Assembly: GCF_033880585.1 (NCBI RefSeq)
Contig: NZ_CP137624.1
Location: 2,329,501 to 2,393,500, forward strand
Reading direction: 5' to 3'
DNA: 64,000 nt
From: Lysinibacillus louembei
Lineage (GTDB): Bacteria; Bacillota; Bacilli; Bacillales_A; Planococcaceae
Position 1 is the stretch's first letter. Each line of letters opens with the position of its first letter. The position numbers were made by a program, and so were the translations under genes. A model generated the notes under the pieces. It was not told the DNA's origin and did no database searches. It saw only the letters and a list, made by a program, of their open reading frames with translations. Shown here piece by piece: positions 25,670 to 33,147 of the stretch.

Positions 25670-26311
25670 GTGAGATTAAGAAATAAACCATGGGCAGAGG
25701 AATTTATTAATGAGCATCCAGATGTGATTCTGCCAAACCCTGAGCAATGTAAAGGAAATTGGGCAACTGTATTTGGGAATGATCATCCTATCCATATTGA
25801 GGTTGGCACAGGAAAAGGTCAGTTCGTTTTAGGAATGGCATTACAAAATCCTGATATTAATTATATTGGTATTGAGCTATATGATAGCGTAATTGTCAGT
25901 GCGCTAGAGCGTATTGTAGAAGCTAATAAGCCAGCTAATTTGCGCCTTTTAAAAGTAAATGGAGCAAAATTACAAGAATATTTCGCAAAGGGCGATGTCA
26001 GTCGCGTTTATTTGAACTTCTCTGATCCATGGCCAAAAGCGCGCCATGCGAAGCGCCGTTTAACACATGAAGGGTTTTTATCTATCTATGAAAGCGTGTT
26101 AATGGATCAAGGCGAAATTCATTTTAAAACGGATAATCGAGGTTTATTTGAATACTCTTTAGTGAGCATGAACGCCTATGGAATGGCATTAAACTATGTA
26201 TCTCTTGACTTACATGCTAATATGCCAAAGGATAATGTGATGACAGAGTATGAGGAGAAATTTTCAGCAAAAGGGCAGCCGATTTATCGCTTAGAGTGCC
26301 AATTTAAGTAA
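25670..26311 (+). CDS. trmB: tRNA (guanine-N7-)-methyltransferase TrmB
   Basis: 213 residues. SAM-binding [27 protein letters not shown] and the diagnostic [22 protein letters not shown] are all present, as is the C-terminal [18 protein letters not shown]. It forms m7G46 in the variable loop of tRNAs. The start is a GTG at 25670 with GAGGAAAA upstream. Position between ytlR and ytnP is conserved with B. subtilis. Confidence 0.95.
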   Translation: MRLRNKPWAEEFINEHPDVILPNPEQCKGNWATVFGNDHPIHIEVGTGKGQFVLGMALQNPDINYIGIELYDSVIVSALERIVEANKPANLRLLKVNGAKLQEYFAKGDVSRVYLNFSDPWPKARHAKRRLTHEGFLSIYESVLMDQGEIHFKTDNRGLFEYSLVSMNAYGMALNYVSLDLHANMPKDNVMTEYEEKFSAKGQPIYRLECQFK

Positions 26312-26326
26312 TAGGGGGAGAAATGG

Positions 26327-27193
26327 ATGGATAACTATGTATTTCATGAAATGACGCTTTTTTGGTTAAATGGTGGGGTAACTGCGCTAGATGGGGGAGC
26401 GATGTTCGGTGTTGTACCGAAGGCGCTATGGTCACGCAAATACCCTGTCAATGACTTAAACCAAATTGAATTGGCATGTGAGCCAATTTTAATTCAATAT
26501 GCTGGAAAAAATTATTTAATTGATACAGGTGTGGGCGCAGGAAAGCTCACAGAAAAGCAGCTGCGCAATTTCGGTGTATCAGAGGAGTCGAACATTGAAG
26601 CAAGCTTAGCTGAGCTTGGCCTGAAGCCTGAAAATATCGATGCGATTTTAATGACGCATTTGCATTTCGACCATGCAGGTGGCTTAACGCGCTGGGAAGG
26701 TGACAAGCTCGTACCCGTCTTTCCAAATGCAACGATTTACACGACGCAAATCGAATGGAATGAAATGCGCAACCCAAATATCCGTTCACGCAACACATAC
26801 TGGAAGGAAAATTGGGAGCCTGTACAGCATCTAGTGAAAACGTTTGAGGGTGAGCTAGAAATCGTACCTGGCTTGAAGATGGTACATACAGGTGGTCATA
26901 GCGACGGGCATGCGGTCATTCGCTTAGAGCAAAATGGTGAGGTCTTGTTACATATGGCAGATATTATGCCAACACATGCCCATCAAAATCCGCTATGGGT
27001 GTTAGCTTACGATGATTATCCAATGACAAGCGTTTTTGCCAAGGAAAAGCTGATGAAGGAAGCATTGGAAAATGGTTATAAATTTATTTTCTATCATGAT
27101 GCCTATTACCGCATGATTCAATGGGATGTGACAGGCAAGGAAGTTGTTGATAGCTTAAAGCGCAGCAACGAGGCAGTTATTCAGTTTAAGTAA
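26327..27193 (+). CDS. ytnP: Metallo-beta-lactamase-fold lactonase YtnP
   Basis: 288 residues. The zinc motif [12 protein letters not shown], the second histidine in [14 protein letters not shown], and [13 protein letters not shown] and FYHDAYY further on define the AHL-lactonase-like class of MBL hydrolases. B. subtilis YtnP has been described as a quorum-quenching lactonase. The protein has no signal peptide. GGGGGAGAAATGG gives a good ribosome site. It starts 15 bases after trmB and ends with a strong terminator. Confidence 0.88.
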   Translation: MDNYVFHEMTLFWLNGGVTALDGGAMFGVVPKALWSRKYPVNDLNQIELACEPILIQYAGKNYLIDTGVGAGKLTEKQLRNFGVSEESNIEASLAELGLKPENIDAILMTHLHFDHAGGLTRWEGDKLVPVFPNATIYTTQIEWNEMRNPNIRSRNTYWKENWEPVQHLVKTFEGELEIVPGLKMVHTGGHSDGHAVIRLEQNGEVLLHMADIMPTHAHQNPLWVLAYDDYPMTSVFAKEKLMKEALENGYKFIFYHDAYYRMIQWDVTGKEVVDSLKRSNEAVIQFK

Positions 27194-27199
27194 TAGTGA

Positions 27200-27236
27200 G
27201 GGAGCGTCCGAAAAGTCATTTTGGGACGCTCCCTTT
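27200..27236 (+). terminator. terminator after ytnP
   Basis: GGGAGCGTCC pairs with GGACGCTCCC, followed by TTT; the stem is long and GC-rich. Confidence 0.85.
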
Positions 27237-27254
27237 GCGACGAGGATGGTGACA

Positions 27255-27356
27255 ATTTGCTCCTGCGATTACTCGTCGCAGTTAAAACCATTTGCTCCTG
27301 CGATTACTCGTCGCAGTTAAAACCATTTGCTCCTGCGATTACTCGTCGCAGAAAAG
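27255..27356. repeat. 35-bp tandem repeat, three units
   Basis: Units start at 27255, 27290 and 27325, with core TTTGCTCCTGCGATTACTCG followed by TCGCAG; the third is shortened at its end. Each unit can form a hairpin (CTGCGA ... TCGCAG). An inverted partial copy (CCGCAGGAGCACAATTTT) follows at about 27371. There are no spacers of differing sequence, so this is not a CRISPR array. Confidence 0.85.
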
Positions 27357-27438
27357 CTCTATTGTGACCACCGCAGGAGCACAATTTTAATCAAAAATTC
27401 ACTTTCTGAACAGCTATTGTTATTAAAGGGGGGAGTTA

Positions 27439-27873
27439 ATGACTGTACCTGTATTTGGACAAAAGAAAAACACATATGTAAAAAGAGATGCTGCATACGC
27501 CATTATATTCGATGAATCAAAAGAAAAAATAGCGTTGATTTTAATAAATGGAGCGGATTATTTCCTACCTGGTGGTGGCATAGAAGAGGGCGAAAATCAT
27601 GTCATGTGTTTAAAGCGAGAAGCATTAGAAGAAATGGGCATGGCAATTGAGCCGATTCACTATTTAGGCTATGCACAGCAATATTTTTATTCATGTAACA
27701 ATGCAGTGTATTATCTGAATGAAGGACATTTTTATATATGCGAGAAAAAGCAGTTGGTAGGGGAGCCTTTAGAAAAAGGGCATGTCCTTGTATGGCTGGA
27801 GCCTTCTGTTGCTAGTACAAAGGTAATTCATGCATATCAAGCATGGGCGATACAAAAAGCACTGGAATGGTAG
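27439..27873 (+). CDS. Nudix hydrolase
   Basis: 144 residues. The Nudix box is complete: GGGIEEGENHVMCLKREALEEMGM (G-x5-E-x7-REUxEExGU). The family hydrolyses nucleoside diphosphates linked to another group; the substrate cannot be told here. GGGGGGAG precedes the ATG. The next gene starts 12 bases after its stop, so both may be one transcript. It is not part of the B. subtilis order at this place, and lies right behind the 35-bp repeat array, suggesting an inserted pair of genes. Confidence 0.9.
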   Translation: MTVPVFGQKKNTYVKRDAAYAIIFDESKEKIALILINGADYFLPGGGIEEGENHVMCLKREALEEMGMAIEPIHYLGYAQQYFYSCNNAVYYLNEGHFYICEKKQLVGEPLEKGHVLVWLEPSVASTKVIHAYQAWAIQKALEW

Positions 27874-27885
27874 GGAGAGGACGCA

Positions 27886-28311
27886 ATGAAAAAAATCATA
27901 TTGCTGATGCTATGTGCCATTCATATTTTCCTTTCGATAGGATTATTTTTTATTGGTAAACAGTATGCTTTCATTCCTGCCTCAACAAATGGATGGCTAC
28001 CTAGCTTGTTGATTAGTATTGTTTTATTCATTCGATTGCTTTGGAAGCCTGTAAAATCCCCAACACTTATAATGATCATCTATCTGTTCTGTATTTTGAC
28101 AGCTAGTGTGATTGTTTATAGTGATTTGCCTGCTTATACATATGAGAAAGCCACGCAAAAAATTGAGCAAGAAACAGGTCAAGCGGCTCGTTTAGAGACT
28201 AGTAATGCACCAAAGGGACATCACAAAGCATACTTTATTTATACAGAGCAAGGACAATATATATTTGATATACATACAGGAGAATATATGGAGAGAGCTA
28301 GCTGGAAATGA
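27886..28311 (+). CDS. Small membrane protein with PepSY-like tail, unknown function
   Basis: 141 residues: three hydrophobic helices (about 4-24, 37-55 and 60-82), then a soluble C-terminal region of about 55 residues (TYEKATQKIEQETGQAARLET ... YIFDIHTGEYME). The tail resembles half of a PepSY unit. AGAGGACGCA precedes the ATG. It is probably co-transcribed with the Nudix gene. I do not recognise a named family. Confidence 0.6.
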   Translation: MKKIILLMLCAIHIFLSIGLFFIGKQYAFIPASTNGWLPSLLISIVLFIRLLWKPVKSPTLIMIIYLFCILTASVIVYSDLPAYTYEKATQKIEQETGQAARLETSNAPKGHHKAYFIYTEQGQYIFDIHTGEYMERASWK

Positions 28312-28332
28312 TAACAAGCTAGCTCTTTTTTA
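28294..28332 (+). terminator. terminator overlapping the end of the small membrane protein gene
   Basis: AGAGCTAGCT pairs with AGCTAGCTCT, followed by TTTTT. The stop codon lies in the loop. Confidence 0.85.
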
Positions 28333-28334
28333 GG

Positions 28335-28397
28335 TCTATCGGTAAGTTTTGTGATTCTATCAGCAACTTTCGGCATTCTATCGGAAAATTATCATTC
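28335..28397. repeat. 21-bp tandem repeat, three units
   Basis: Units begin TCTATCGGTAAG (28335), TCTATCAGCAAC (28356) and TCTATCGGAAAA (28377), exactly 21 bases apart. It lies right after a terminator. Confidence 0.7.
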
Positions 28398-28485
28398 ACT
28401 AACTTGACTAAATCATCACAAAAACTCTATTATATATGCTCGTTATAAATTGTATATTGCAATATTTACACCTCTTAAATAAAAA

Positions 28486-28514
28486 CTGCTTCGCCAAAAG
28501 CAAAGCAGTTTCTT
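28486..28514 (-). terminator. terminator of the ytzB-like gene
   Basis: Read on the minus strand, AAACTGCTTTGC pairs with GCGAAGCAGTTT and is followed by TTATTT. Confidence 0.7.
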
Positions 28515-28556
28515 GTGATTTTTGAAAATCGCTGGTATCTTTCTAAAAAATTCTAT

Positions 28557-28871
28557 TTACAGCTTCGTCAGCTCCAACACTGCACCTGAGCGAGCGTCTG
28601 CTGCGAATTCGAATGATTCCATTTCGCCATTCATCATACGTGAAATGCCGCCACGATAAACAGGAGTTGTTGTAAAGCCATTGCTAAATTCTTCTACTTT
28701 CATAAACACCCATGAGCCATCAATCGGCGCTTCTTTTTTGAACTCTGCCTTAATTTGTTGTAATACTGTGTCTGCTGATAAGTAAGGATCAACGCGTTCG
28801 CTAACCTCTTTAATAATAATAGCTGCTGCTAAGCCCGTTGCTACCCCTAAAACAAAATCTCTCAATTTCAT
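28557..28871 (-). CDS. ytzB: PepSY-type small protein (YtzB-like)
   Basis: 104 residues from the ATG at 28871, which follows AGGAGGGAAG; the frame extends upstream but without support. The N-terminus (MKLRDFVLGVATGLAAAIIIKEV) is a signal-anchor helix. The remainder, VLQQIKAEFKKEAPIDGSWVFM ... VYRGGISR ... FAADARSGAVLELTKL, has a PepSY-like pattern. Length and position before ytoP match B. subtilis YtzB. PepSY proteins are often inhibitors of peptidases; its partner is unknown. Confidence 0.75.
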   Translation of the reverse strand: MKLRDFVLGVATGLAAAIIIKEVSERVDPYLSADTVLQQIKAEFKKEAPIDGSWVFMKVEEFSNGFTTTPVYRGGISRMMNGEMESFEFAADARSGAVLELTKL

Positions 28872-28959
28872 TTTTCTTCCCTCCTTATGTCTAACTTTAC
28901 CATACATAATGTGGCATGTAAAAAATAGAAAATTCGAAGGGCGAAATACTTTTTAACTA

Positions 28960-28968
28960 TGTTATAAT
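28960..28968 (+). promoter_or_regulatory. extended -10 promoter for ytoP
   Basis: TGTTATAAT, a perfect TG-n-TATAAT, lies 35 bases before the GTG start. No good -35, as is usual for extended -10 promoters. Confidence 0.5.
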
Positions 28969-29002
28969 AGGAATGTAATTGAACAAGGGGAGTGTTATAA
29001 AA

Positions 29003-30079
29003 GTGAATCAAGAAACAATGGAGCTTTTTAAAACATTAACAGAGCTACCGGGAGCGCCGGGTAATGAACGTGCGGTGCGCAGTTTTATGCGCAGCGAGTT
29101 AGAGAAGTATGCGGATGAGGTTATTCAGGATAATTTAGGAGGAATTTTCGGTGTACGTAAATCAGCACAAGCAGATGCGCCGAAAATTTTAGTAGCAGGC
29201 CATATGGATGAAGTCGCCTTTATGGTGACATCGATTACAGACAATGGCATGATTCGCTTCCAAACATTGGGTGGCTGGTGGAATCAAGTAATGCTTGCAC
29301 AGCGTGTGACGTTGTATGCGAAGGAGCGCGAAATTCCAGGTGTTATCGCTTCAATACCGCCACATTTATTAACCGATGCAGAGCGTGCAAAGCCAATGGA
29401 TATAAAAAATATGCTAATTGATATTGGAGCAGACTCAAAGGCAGATGCGGAGGCAATGGGCGTTCGTCCAGGGCAATCCATCATACCTGTATGTCCGTTT
29501 ACACCGATGGCAAATCCGAAAAAAATTATGGCGAAAGCTTGGGATAATCGCTATGGCTGTGGTTTAGCGATTGAGCTATTAAAAGAATTAAAAGACGAGC
29601 AGCTAACAAACCACTTATATTCAGGTGCGAATGTCATGGAAGAGGTTGGCTTACGTGGTGCTGGTGTTTCAGCAAATATGATTAAGCCGGATTTATTTTT
29701 CGCATTAGATGCATCACCAGCAAATGATACATCTGGTGATAAATCACAATTCGGTCAATTAGGGCAAGGAGCATTGTTGCGTATTTTGGATGGCACGATG
29801 GTAACACATCGCGGTATGCGTGAATTTGTTCTAGATACAGCTGAATCTAACAGCATCCCGTATCAATATTTTGTTTCACCAGGTGGTACAGATGCTGGGA
29901 AAGTGCATACACAATTAAATGGTGTACCTTCAGCGGTAATCGGTATTTGCTCACGTTATATTCATACATCATCCTCAATTATTCACGTTGATGATTATGC
30001 AGCAGCGAAGGAGTTATTAGTGAAGCTTGTGAAATCAGCTGATCGCACAACGCTTGAAACGATTAAAGCAAACGTATAA
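29003..30079 (+). CDS. ytoP: M42-family glutamyl aminopeptidase-like metallopeptidase
   Basis: 358 residues from the GTG at 29003, which has AAGGGGAG 11 bases upstream; an in-frame TTG at 28979 precedes that site. Metal and catalytic motifs of the M42 family are [40 protein letters not shown] and the final histidine in [11 protein letters not shown]. These enzymes are cytoplasmic cobalt/zinc aminopeptidases forming large dodecameric shells. B. subtilis YtoP holds the same place. A terminator follows. Confidence 0.9.
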   Translation: MNQETMELFKTLTELPGAPGNERAVRSFMRSELEKYADEVIQDNLGGIFGVRKSAQADAPKILVAGHMDEVAFMVTSITDNGMIRFQTLGGWWNQVMLAQRVTLYAKEREIPGVIASIPPHLLTDAERAKPMDIKNMLIDIGADSKADAEAMGVRPGQSIIPVCPFTPMANPKKIMAKAWDNRYGCGLAIELLKELKDEQLTNHLYSGANVMEEVGLRGAGVSANMIKPDLFFALDASPANDTSGDKSQFGQLGQGALLRILDGTMVTHRGMREFVLDTAESNSIPYQYFVSPGGTDAGKVHTQLNGVPSAVIGICSRYIHTSSSIIHVDDYAAAKELLVKLVKSADRTTLETIKANV

Positions 30080-30084
30080 AAAAT

Positions 30085-30118
30085 GGGGGGTATCGGGTAA
30101 CCGACACTCCTTTTTTTA
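30085..30118 (+). terminator. terminator of ytoP
   Basis: GGGGTATCGG pairs with CCGACACTCC (with wobble) around GTAA, followed by seven T. Confidence 0.8.
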
Positions 30119-30132
30119 TGAAGCGCAAAGAA

Positions 30133-30216
30133 ATTCGCAGATAAATCATGAAAAAACGCAGATATCTTCAAGGAATTCGCAGATAAATTATAAAAAAACG
30201 CAGATAAGCATCCTTT
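30133..30216. repeat. 21-bp tandem repeat, four units
   Basis: Units start at 30133, 30154, 30175 and 30196 with the shared core CGCAGATA. Types alternate: ATTCGCAGATAA, AAACGCAGATAT, ATTCGCAGATAA, AAACGCAGATAA. The period is exactly 21 bases. Confidence 0.8.
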
Positions 30217-30260
30217 AAGTAAAAAAACGTCCACTTTTAGGACGGTAGGAGATGAAAAAT

Positions 30261-30779
30261 ATGTTAGTAGCAATTGGTACACAAAATAAAGCAAAAACAA
30301 GCGCAGTGGAAAAAGTAGTGCGTACATATTTTCCAGAAGCGAATTTTATTCATATCAATGTGGAGTCAGGTGTAGCAGCACAGCCGATGTCGACAGAGGA
30401 AACGAGACAAGGAGCAATCAACCGTGCAAAAAATACATTACAACAGACAGAAGCAGATTGGGGCTTTGGCTTAGAGGGTGGCGTTCATCAGCTTGAGGAT
30501 ACATTATATTGCTGTAATTGGGGTGCAATTGCGTTAAGAGATGGCACGGTAATTAGCAGTGCAGGCGCGCAATTTATGTTACCTAATGAAGTAGCAAACG
30601 AAGTACATGCAGGGCAAGAGCTAGGTCCTGTAATGGACGCTTTTGCACAGAAAGAAAACACACGCCACAATGAAGGGGCAATTGGTATTTTTACAAATGG
30701 TCTCATTAATCGTCAGCAAATGTTTGAGCATATCGTGACATTACTCGTTGGACAAGTTTTATATTTGAATAACAAATAA
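30261..30779 (+). CDS. DUF84 family NTPase (YjjX-like inosine/xanthosine triphosphatase)
   Basis: 172 residues from the ATG at 30261; an in-frame ATG at 30252 lies only one base after AGGAG and is less likely to be used. The N-terminus VAIGTQNKAKTSAVEKV and the later STEETRQGAINRAKN and GFGLEGGV are the DUF84 signatures. Members hydrolyse non-canonical purine triphosphates (ITP, XTP), protecting nucleic acids. It stands apart from its neighbours, directly after the 21-bp repeat array. Confidence 0.85.
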   Translation: MLVAIGTQNKAKTSAVEKVVRTYFPEANFIHINVESGVAAQPMSTEETRQGAINRAKNTLQQTEADWGFGLEGGVHQLEDTLYCCNWGAIALRDGTVISSAGAQFMLPNEVANEVHAGQELGPVMDAFAQKENTRHNEGAIGIFTNGLINRQQMFEHIVTLLVGQVLYLNNK

Positions 30780-30848
30780 GCAATGTAGTTGCACAAGTAC
30801 CTCTAATATTTTAAAATGTATGCTGTAGTAGAAAGTGGGGGAATTTTT

Positions 30849-31370
<522 letters not shown>

Positions 31371-31378
31371 TATTTGTA

Positions 31379-31413
31379 AAGCGTCCACTATTACAGAAGG
31401 GCGCTCTTTTTTG
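31379..31413 (+). terminator. terminator of the lipoprotein gene
   Basis: AGCGTCC pairs imperfectly with GGGCGCT, followed by CTTTTTTT. Confidence 0.65.
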
Positions 31414-31420
31414 TTATAAT
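31412..31420 (+). promoter_or_regulatory. extended -10 promoter for ytpQ-ytpR
   Basis: TGTTATAAT (TG-n-TATAAT) ends 22 bases before the GTG start of ytpQ, right at the end of the preceding terminator. Confidence 0.45.
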
Positions 31421-31442
31421 CAATATAAAGGGAGTGACAAAT

Positions 31443-32246
31443 GTGAAATCTCCAGAACTTGTAGAAGCACTCAAACAAAAACTTGGCGAGGAGCTTTTTA
31501 ACTGGTCTTATGATCAAGAAACCGATAAAGTGCGCTTAGAGCATAAAACATTACAGCGCGGTATGGATATTTCAATAGCTGAAATTGCGGCGAAATATAC
31601 GACGAAAAAGCAAGCGGCGATTGATGAGGTCGTTTATACGATTGAGCATACATTTGCAGCGATGCTACAGGAGCAAGAGGTGGGCTTTAGGCAATTGTCT
31701 GCTGTTTACCCAATTATTCGTTCCGGCTCGTTTCCGAAGGTATCAAAGGAGGGGCATGCCTTTGTAACGACAGAGCATACGGCAGAAACGCGTATTTTCT
31801 ATGCCTTGGATTTAGGTACAACATATCGTTTAATTGATGAGACAATGCTTGAAAAGCTTGGTGTGACAGCAGAGCAGATACGGGAAGTTGCTCGTTTCTC
31901 AGTCAAAAAATTGCCAACAGCAACGAAAAAGGATGAGGTATCAGGCAATTTATTTTATTTCCTCAATCATAATGACGGCTATGATGCGAGCCGTATTTTA
32001 AATGAGCAATTTTTGCAGGAAATGGCAGCGCAAATCGAAGGCGACATGACGGTTTCTGTACCGCATCAAGATGTGCTAATAATAGGTGATATTCGCAACG
32101 AAGTAGGGTATGATGTACTAGCGCAGATGACGATGCATTTCTTCTCAATTGGCGCAGTGCCAATCACATCTTTATCATTTATTTATGATGAAGGCAATTT
32201 AGAGCCGATTTTTATTCTGGCAAAAAACAAAGTGAAAAAGGAGTAA
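31443..32246 (+). CDS. ytpQ: DUF1444 protein YtpQ
   Basis: 267 residues from a GTG at 31443 that follows AAAGGGAG by eight bases; an earlier in-frame GTG at 31434 overlaps that site. The sequence matches the DUF1444 family: YPIIRSGSFP, TAETRIFYALDLG and VPHQDVLIIGDI are recognisable blocks. The protein is soluble and of unknown biochemical role. It sits in the conserved ytpQ-ytpR-ytpS order of Bacillales, with ytpR starting 8 bases after its stop. Confidence 0.88.
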   Translation: MKSPELVEALKQKLGEELFNWSYDQETDKVRLEHKTLQRGMDISIAEIAAKYTTKKQAAIDEVVYTIEHTFAAMLQEQEVGFRQLSAVYPIIRSGSFPKVSKEGHAFVTTEHTAETRIFYALDLGTTYRLIDETMLEKLGVTAEQIREVARFSVKKLPTATKKDEVSGNLFYFLNHNDGYDASRILNEQFLQEMAAQIEGDMTVSVPHQDVLIIGDIRNEVGYDVLAQMTMHFFSIGAVPITSLSFIYDEGNLEPIFILAKNKVKKE

Positions 32247-32254
32247 GAGAAACA

Positions 32255-32869
32255 ATGAACGTAGCATACAATAAAGAGCATGTTGGTGATGTGCTTTTAG
32301 TACAATTAGCAACGGAAAATATCGTAAAAACAGTAGTGGACAAGCAAGGCGATGTTGCTTTATTAAAAGAAGAAGCAACTGGCGAGGTAAAGGCATTCAA
32401 CTTATTCAATGCAAGCAAATATATCGAGCTAACAGCACAGGGTATCGTTGAGCTAACACCAGAGCTTATTGAAAAAATCGAATCGGCATTAATAGCGAAC
32501 AATGTGACACTATCATTAGATGTTGATTTTTCACCGAAATTTGTCATTGGCTACGTAGAGGCGAAGGAAAAGCATCCAAATGCCGATAAGCTGAGCATTT
32601 GTAAGGTGAATGTTGGTGAGGAAACATTGCAAATCGTTTGCGGTGCACCAAATGTAGATGCAGGTCAAAAAGTAGTTGTCGCAAAAATCGGTGCAGTGAT
32701 GCCTTCAGGTTTATTAATTAAAGAAGGGAATTTGCGCGGCGTTGATTCATTCGGTATGCTATGCTCAGCACGCGAGCTAGAAATTCCAAATGCGCCATCA
32801 GAAAAAGGAATTTTAGTATTAGCGGAGGATGCTGAGGTCGGCTCAGCGTTTGAAATTCCGACGCGCTAA
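32255..32869 (+). CDS. ytpR: tRNA-binding-domain protein YtpR
   Basis: 204 residues. An N-terminal DUF4479 part (about 1-85) precedes a C-terminal OB-fold tRNA_bind domain: FVIGYVEAKEKHPNADKLSICKVNVG, LQIVCGAPNVDAGQKVVVAKIGAVMPSG and SFGMLCSARELEI. This domain is also found at the N-terminus of PheT and in Arc1p-like tRNA chaperones. The protein is expected to bind tRNA or other nucleic acid; its target is not known. AAAAGGAG precedes the ATG. Confidence 0.92.
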   Translation: MNVAYNKEHVGDVLLVQLATENIVKTVVDKQGDVALLKEEATGEVKAFNLFNASKYIELTAQGIVELTPELIEKIESALIANNVTLSLDVDFSPKFVIGYVEAKEKHPNADKLSICKVNVGEETLQIVCGAPNVDAGQKVVVAKIGAVMPSGLLIKEGNLRGVDSFGMLCSARELEIPNAPSEKGILVLAEDAEVGSAFEIPTR

Positions 32870-32894
32870 AATAATAAGGTGTAGAGAAATGATG

Positions 32895-32931
32895 AGATGA
32901 CTTTAGCAAATAGCTAACGTCATCTTTTTTC
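32895..32931 (+). terminator. terminator of ytpQ-ytpR
   Basis: AGATGACTTTAGC pairs with GCTAACGTCATCT (one mismatch), followed by T6. Confidence 0.82.
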
Positions 32932-33044
32932 TTAAATTTCCCCATTTCCACTGTGTAATCACTGCCTCAAAGCCGTAAAATATGGTATGCTTTTATTATT
33001 CTTAGTGCATTTGCAAAATATTAGATACAAGAAATTTTATCAGA

Positions 33045-33105
33045 ATTCAATAGAAAATGCCCATCTCTACAGGTGGAGCGATGCAATTACGCCAAGGCGT
33101 AATTG
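33045..33105. repeat. dispersed intergenic repeat with perfect palindrome, copy B
   Basis: ATTCAATAGAAA, then CCCATCTCTACAGGTGG, and finally a perfect inverted repeat (CAATTACGCC and GGCGTAATTG around AA, 33084-33105). It shares its block order with 10121-10212. Confidence 0.65.
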
Positions 33106-33147
33106 ATGTTCTAAAAATAATGAGGTTTTAAAGAAGAGAGTGAGCAT

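Noticed and set aside
27255-27356. Short tandem repeats that could suggest a CRISPR array
   Set aside because: The units are directly adjacent with no variable spacers, and no cas genes are present.
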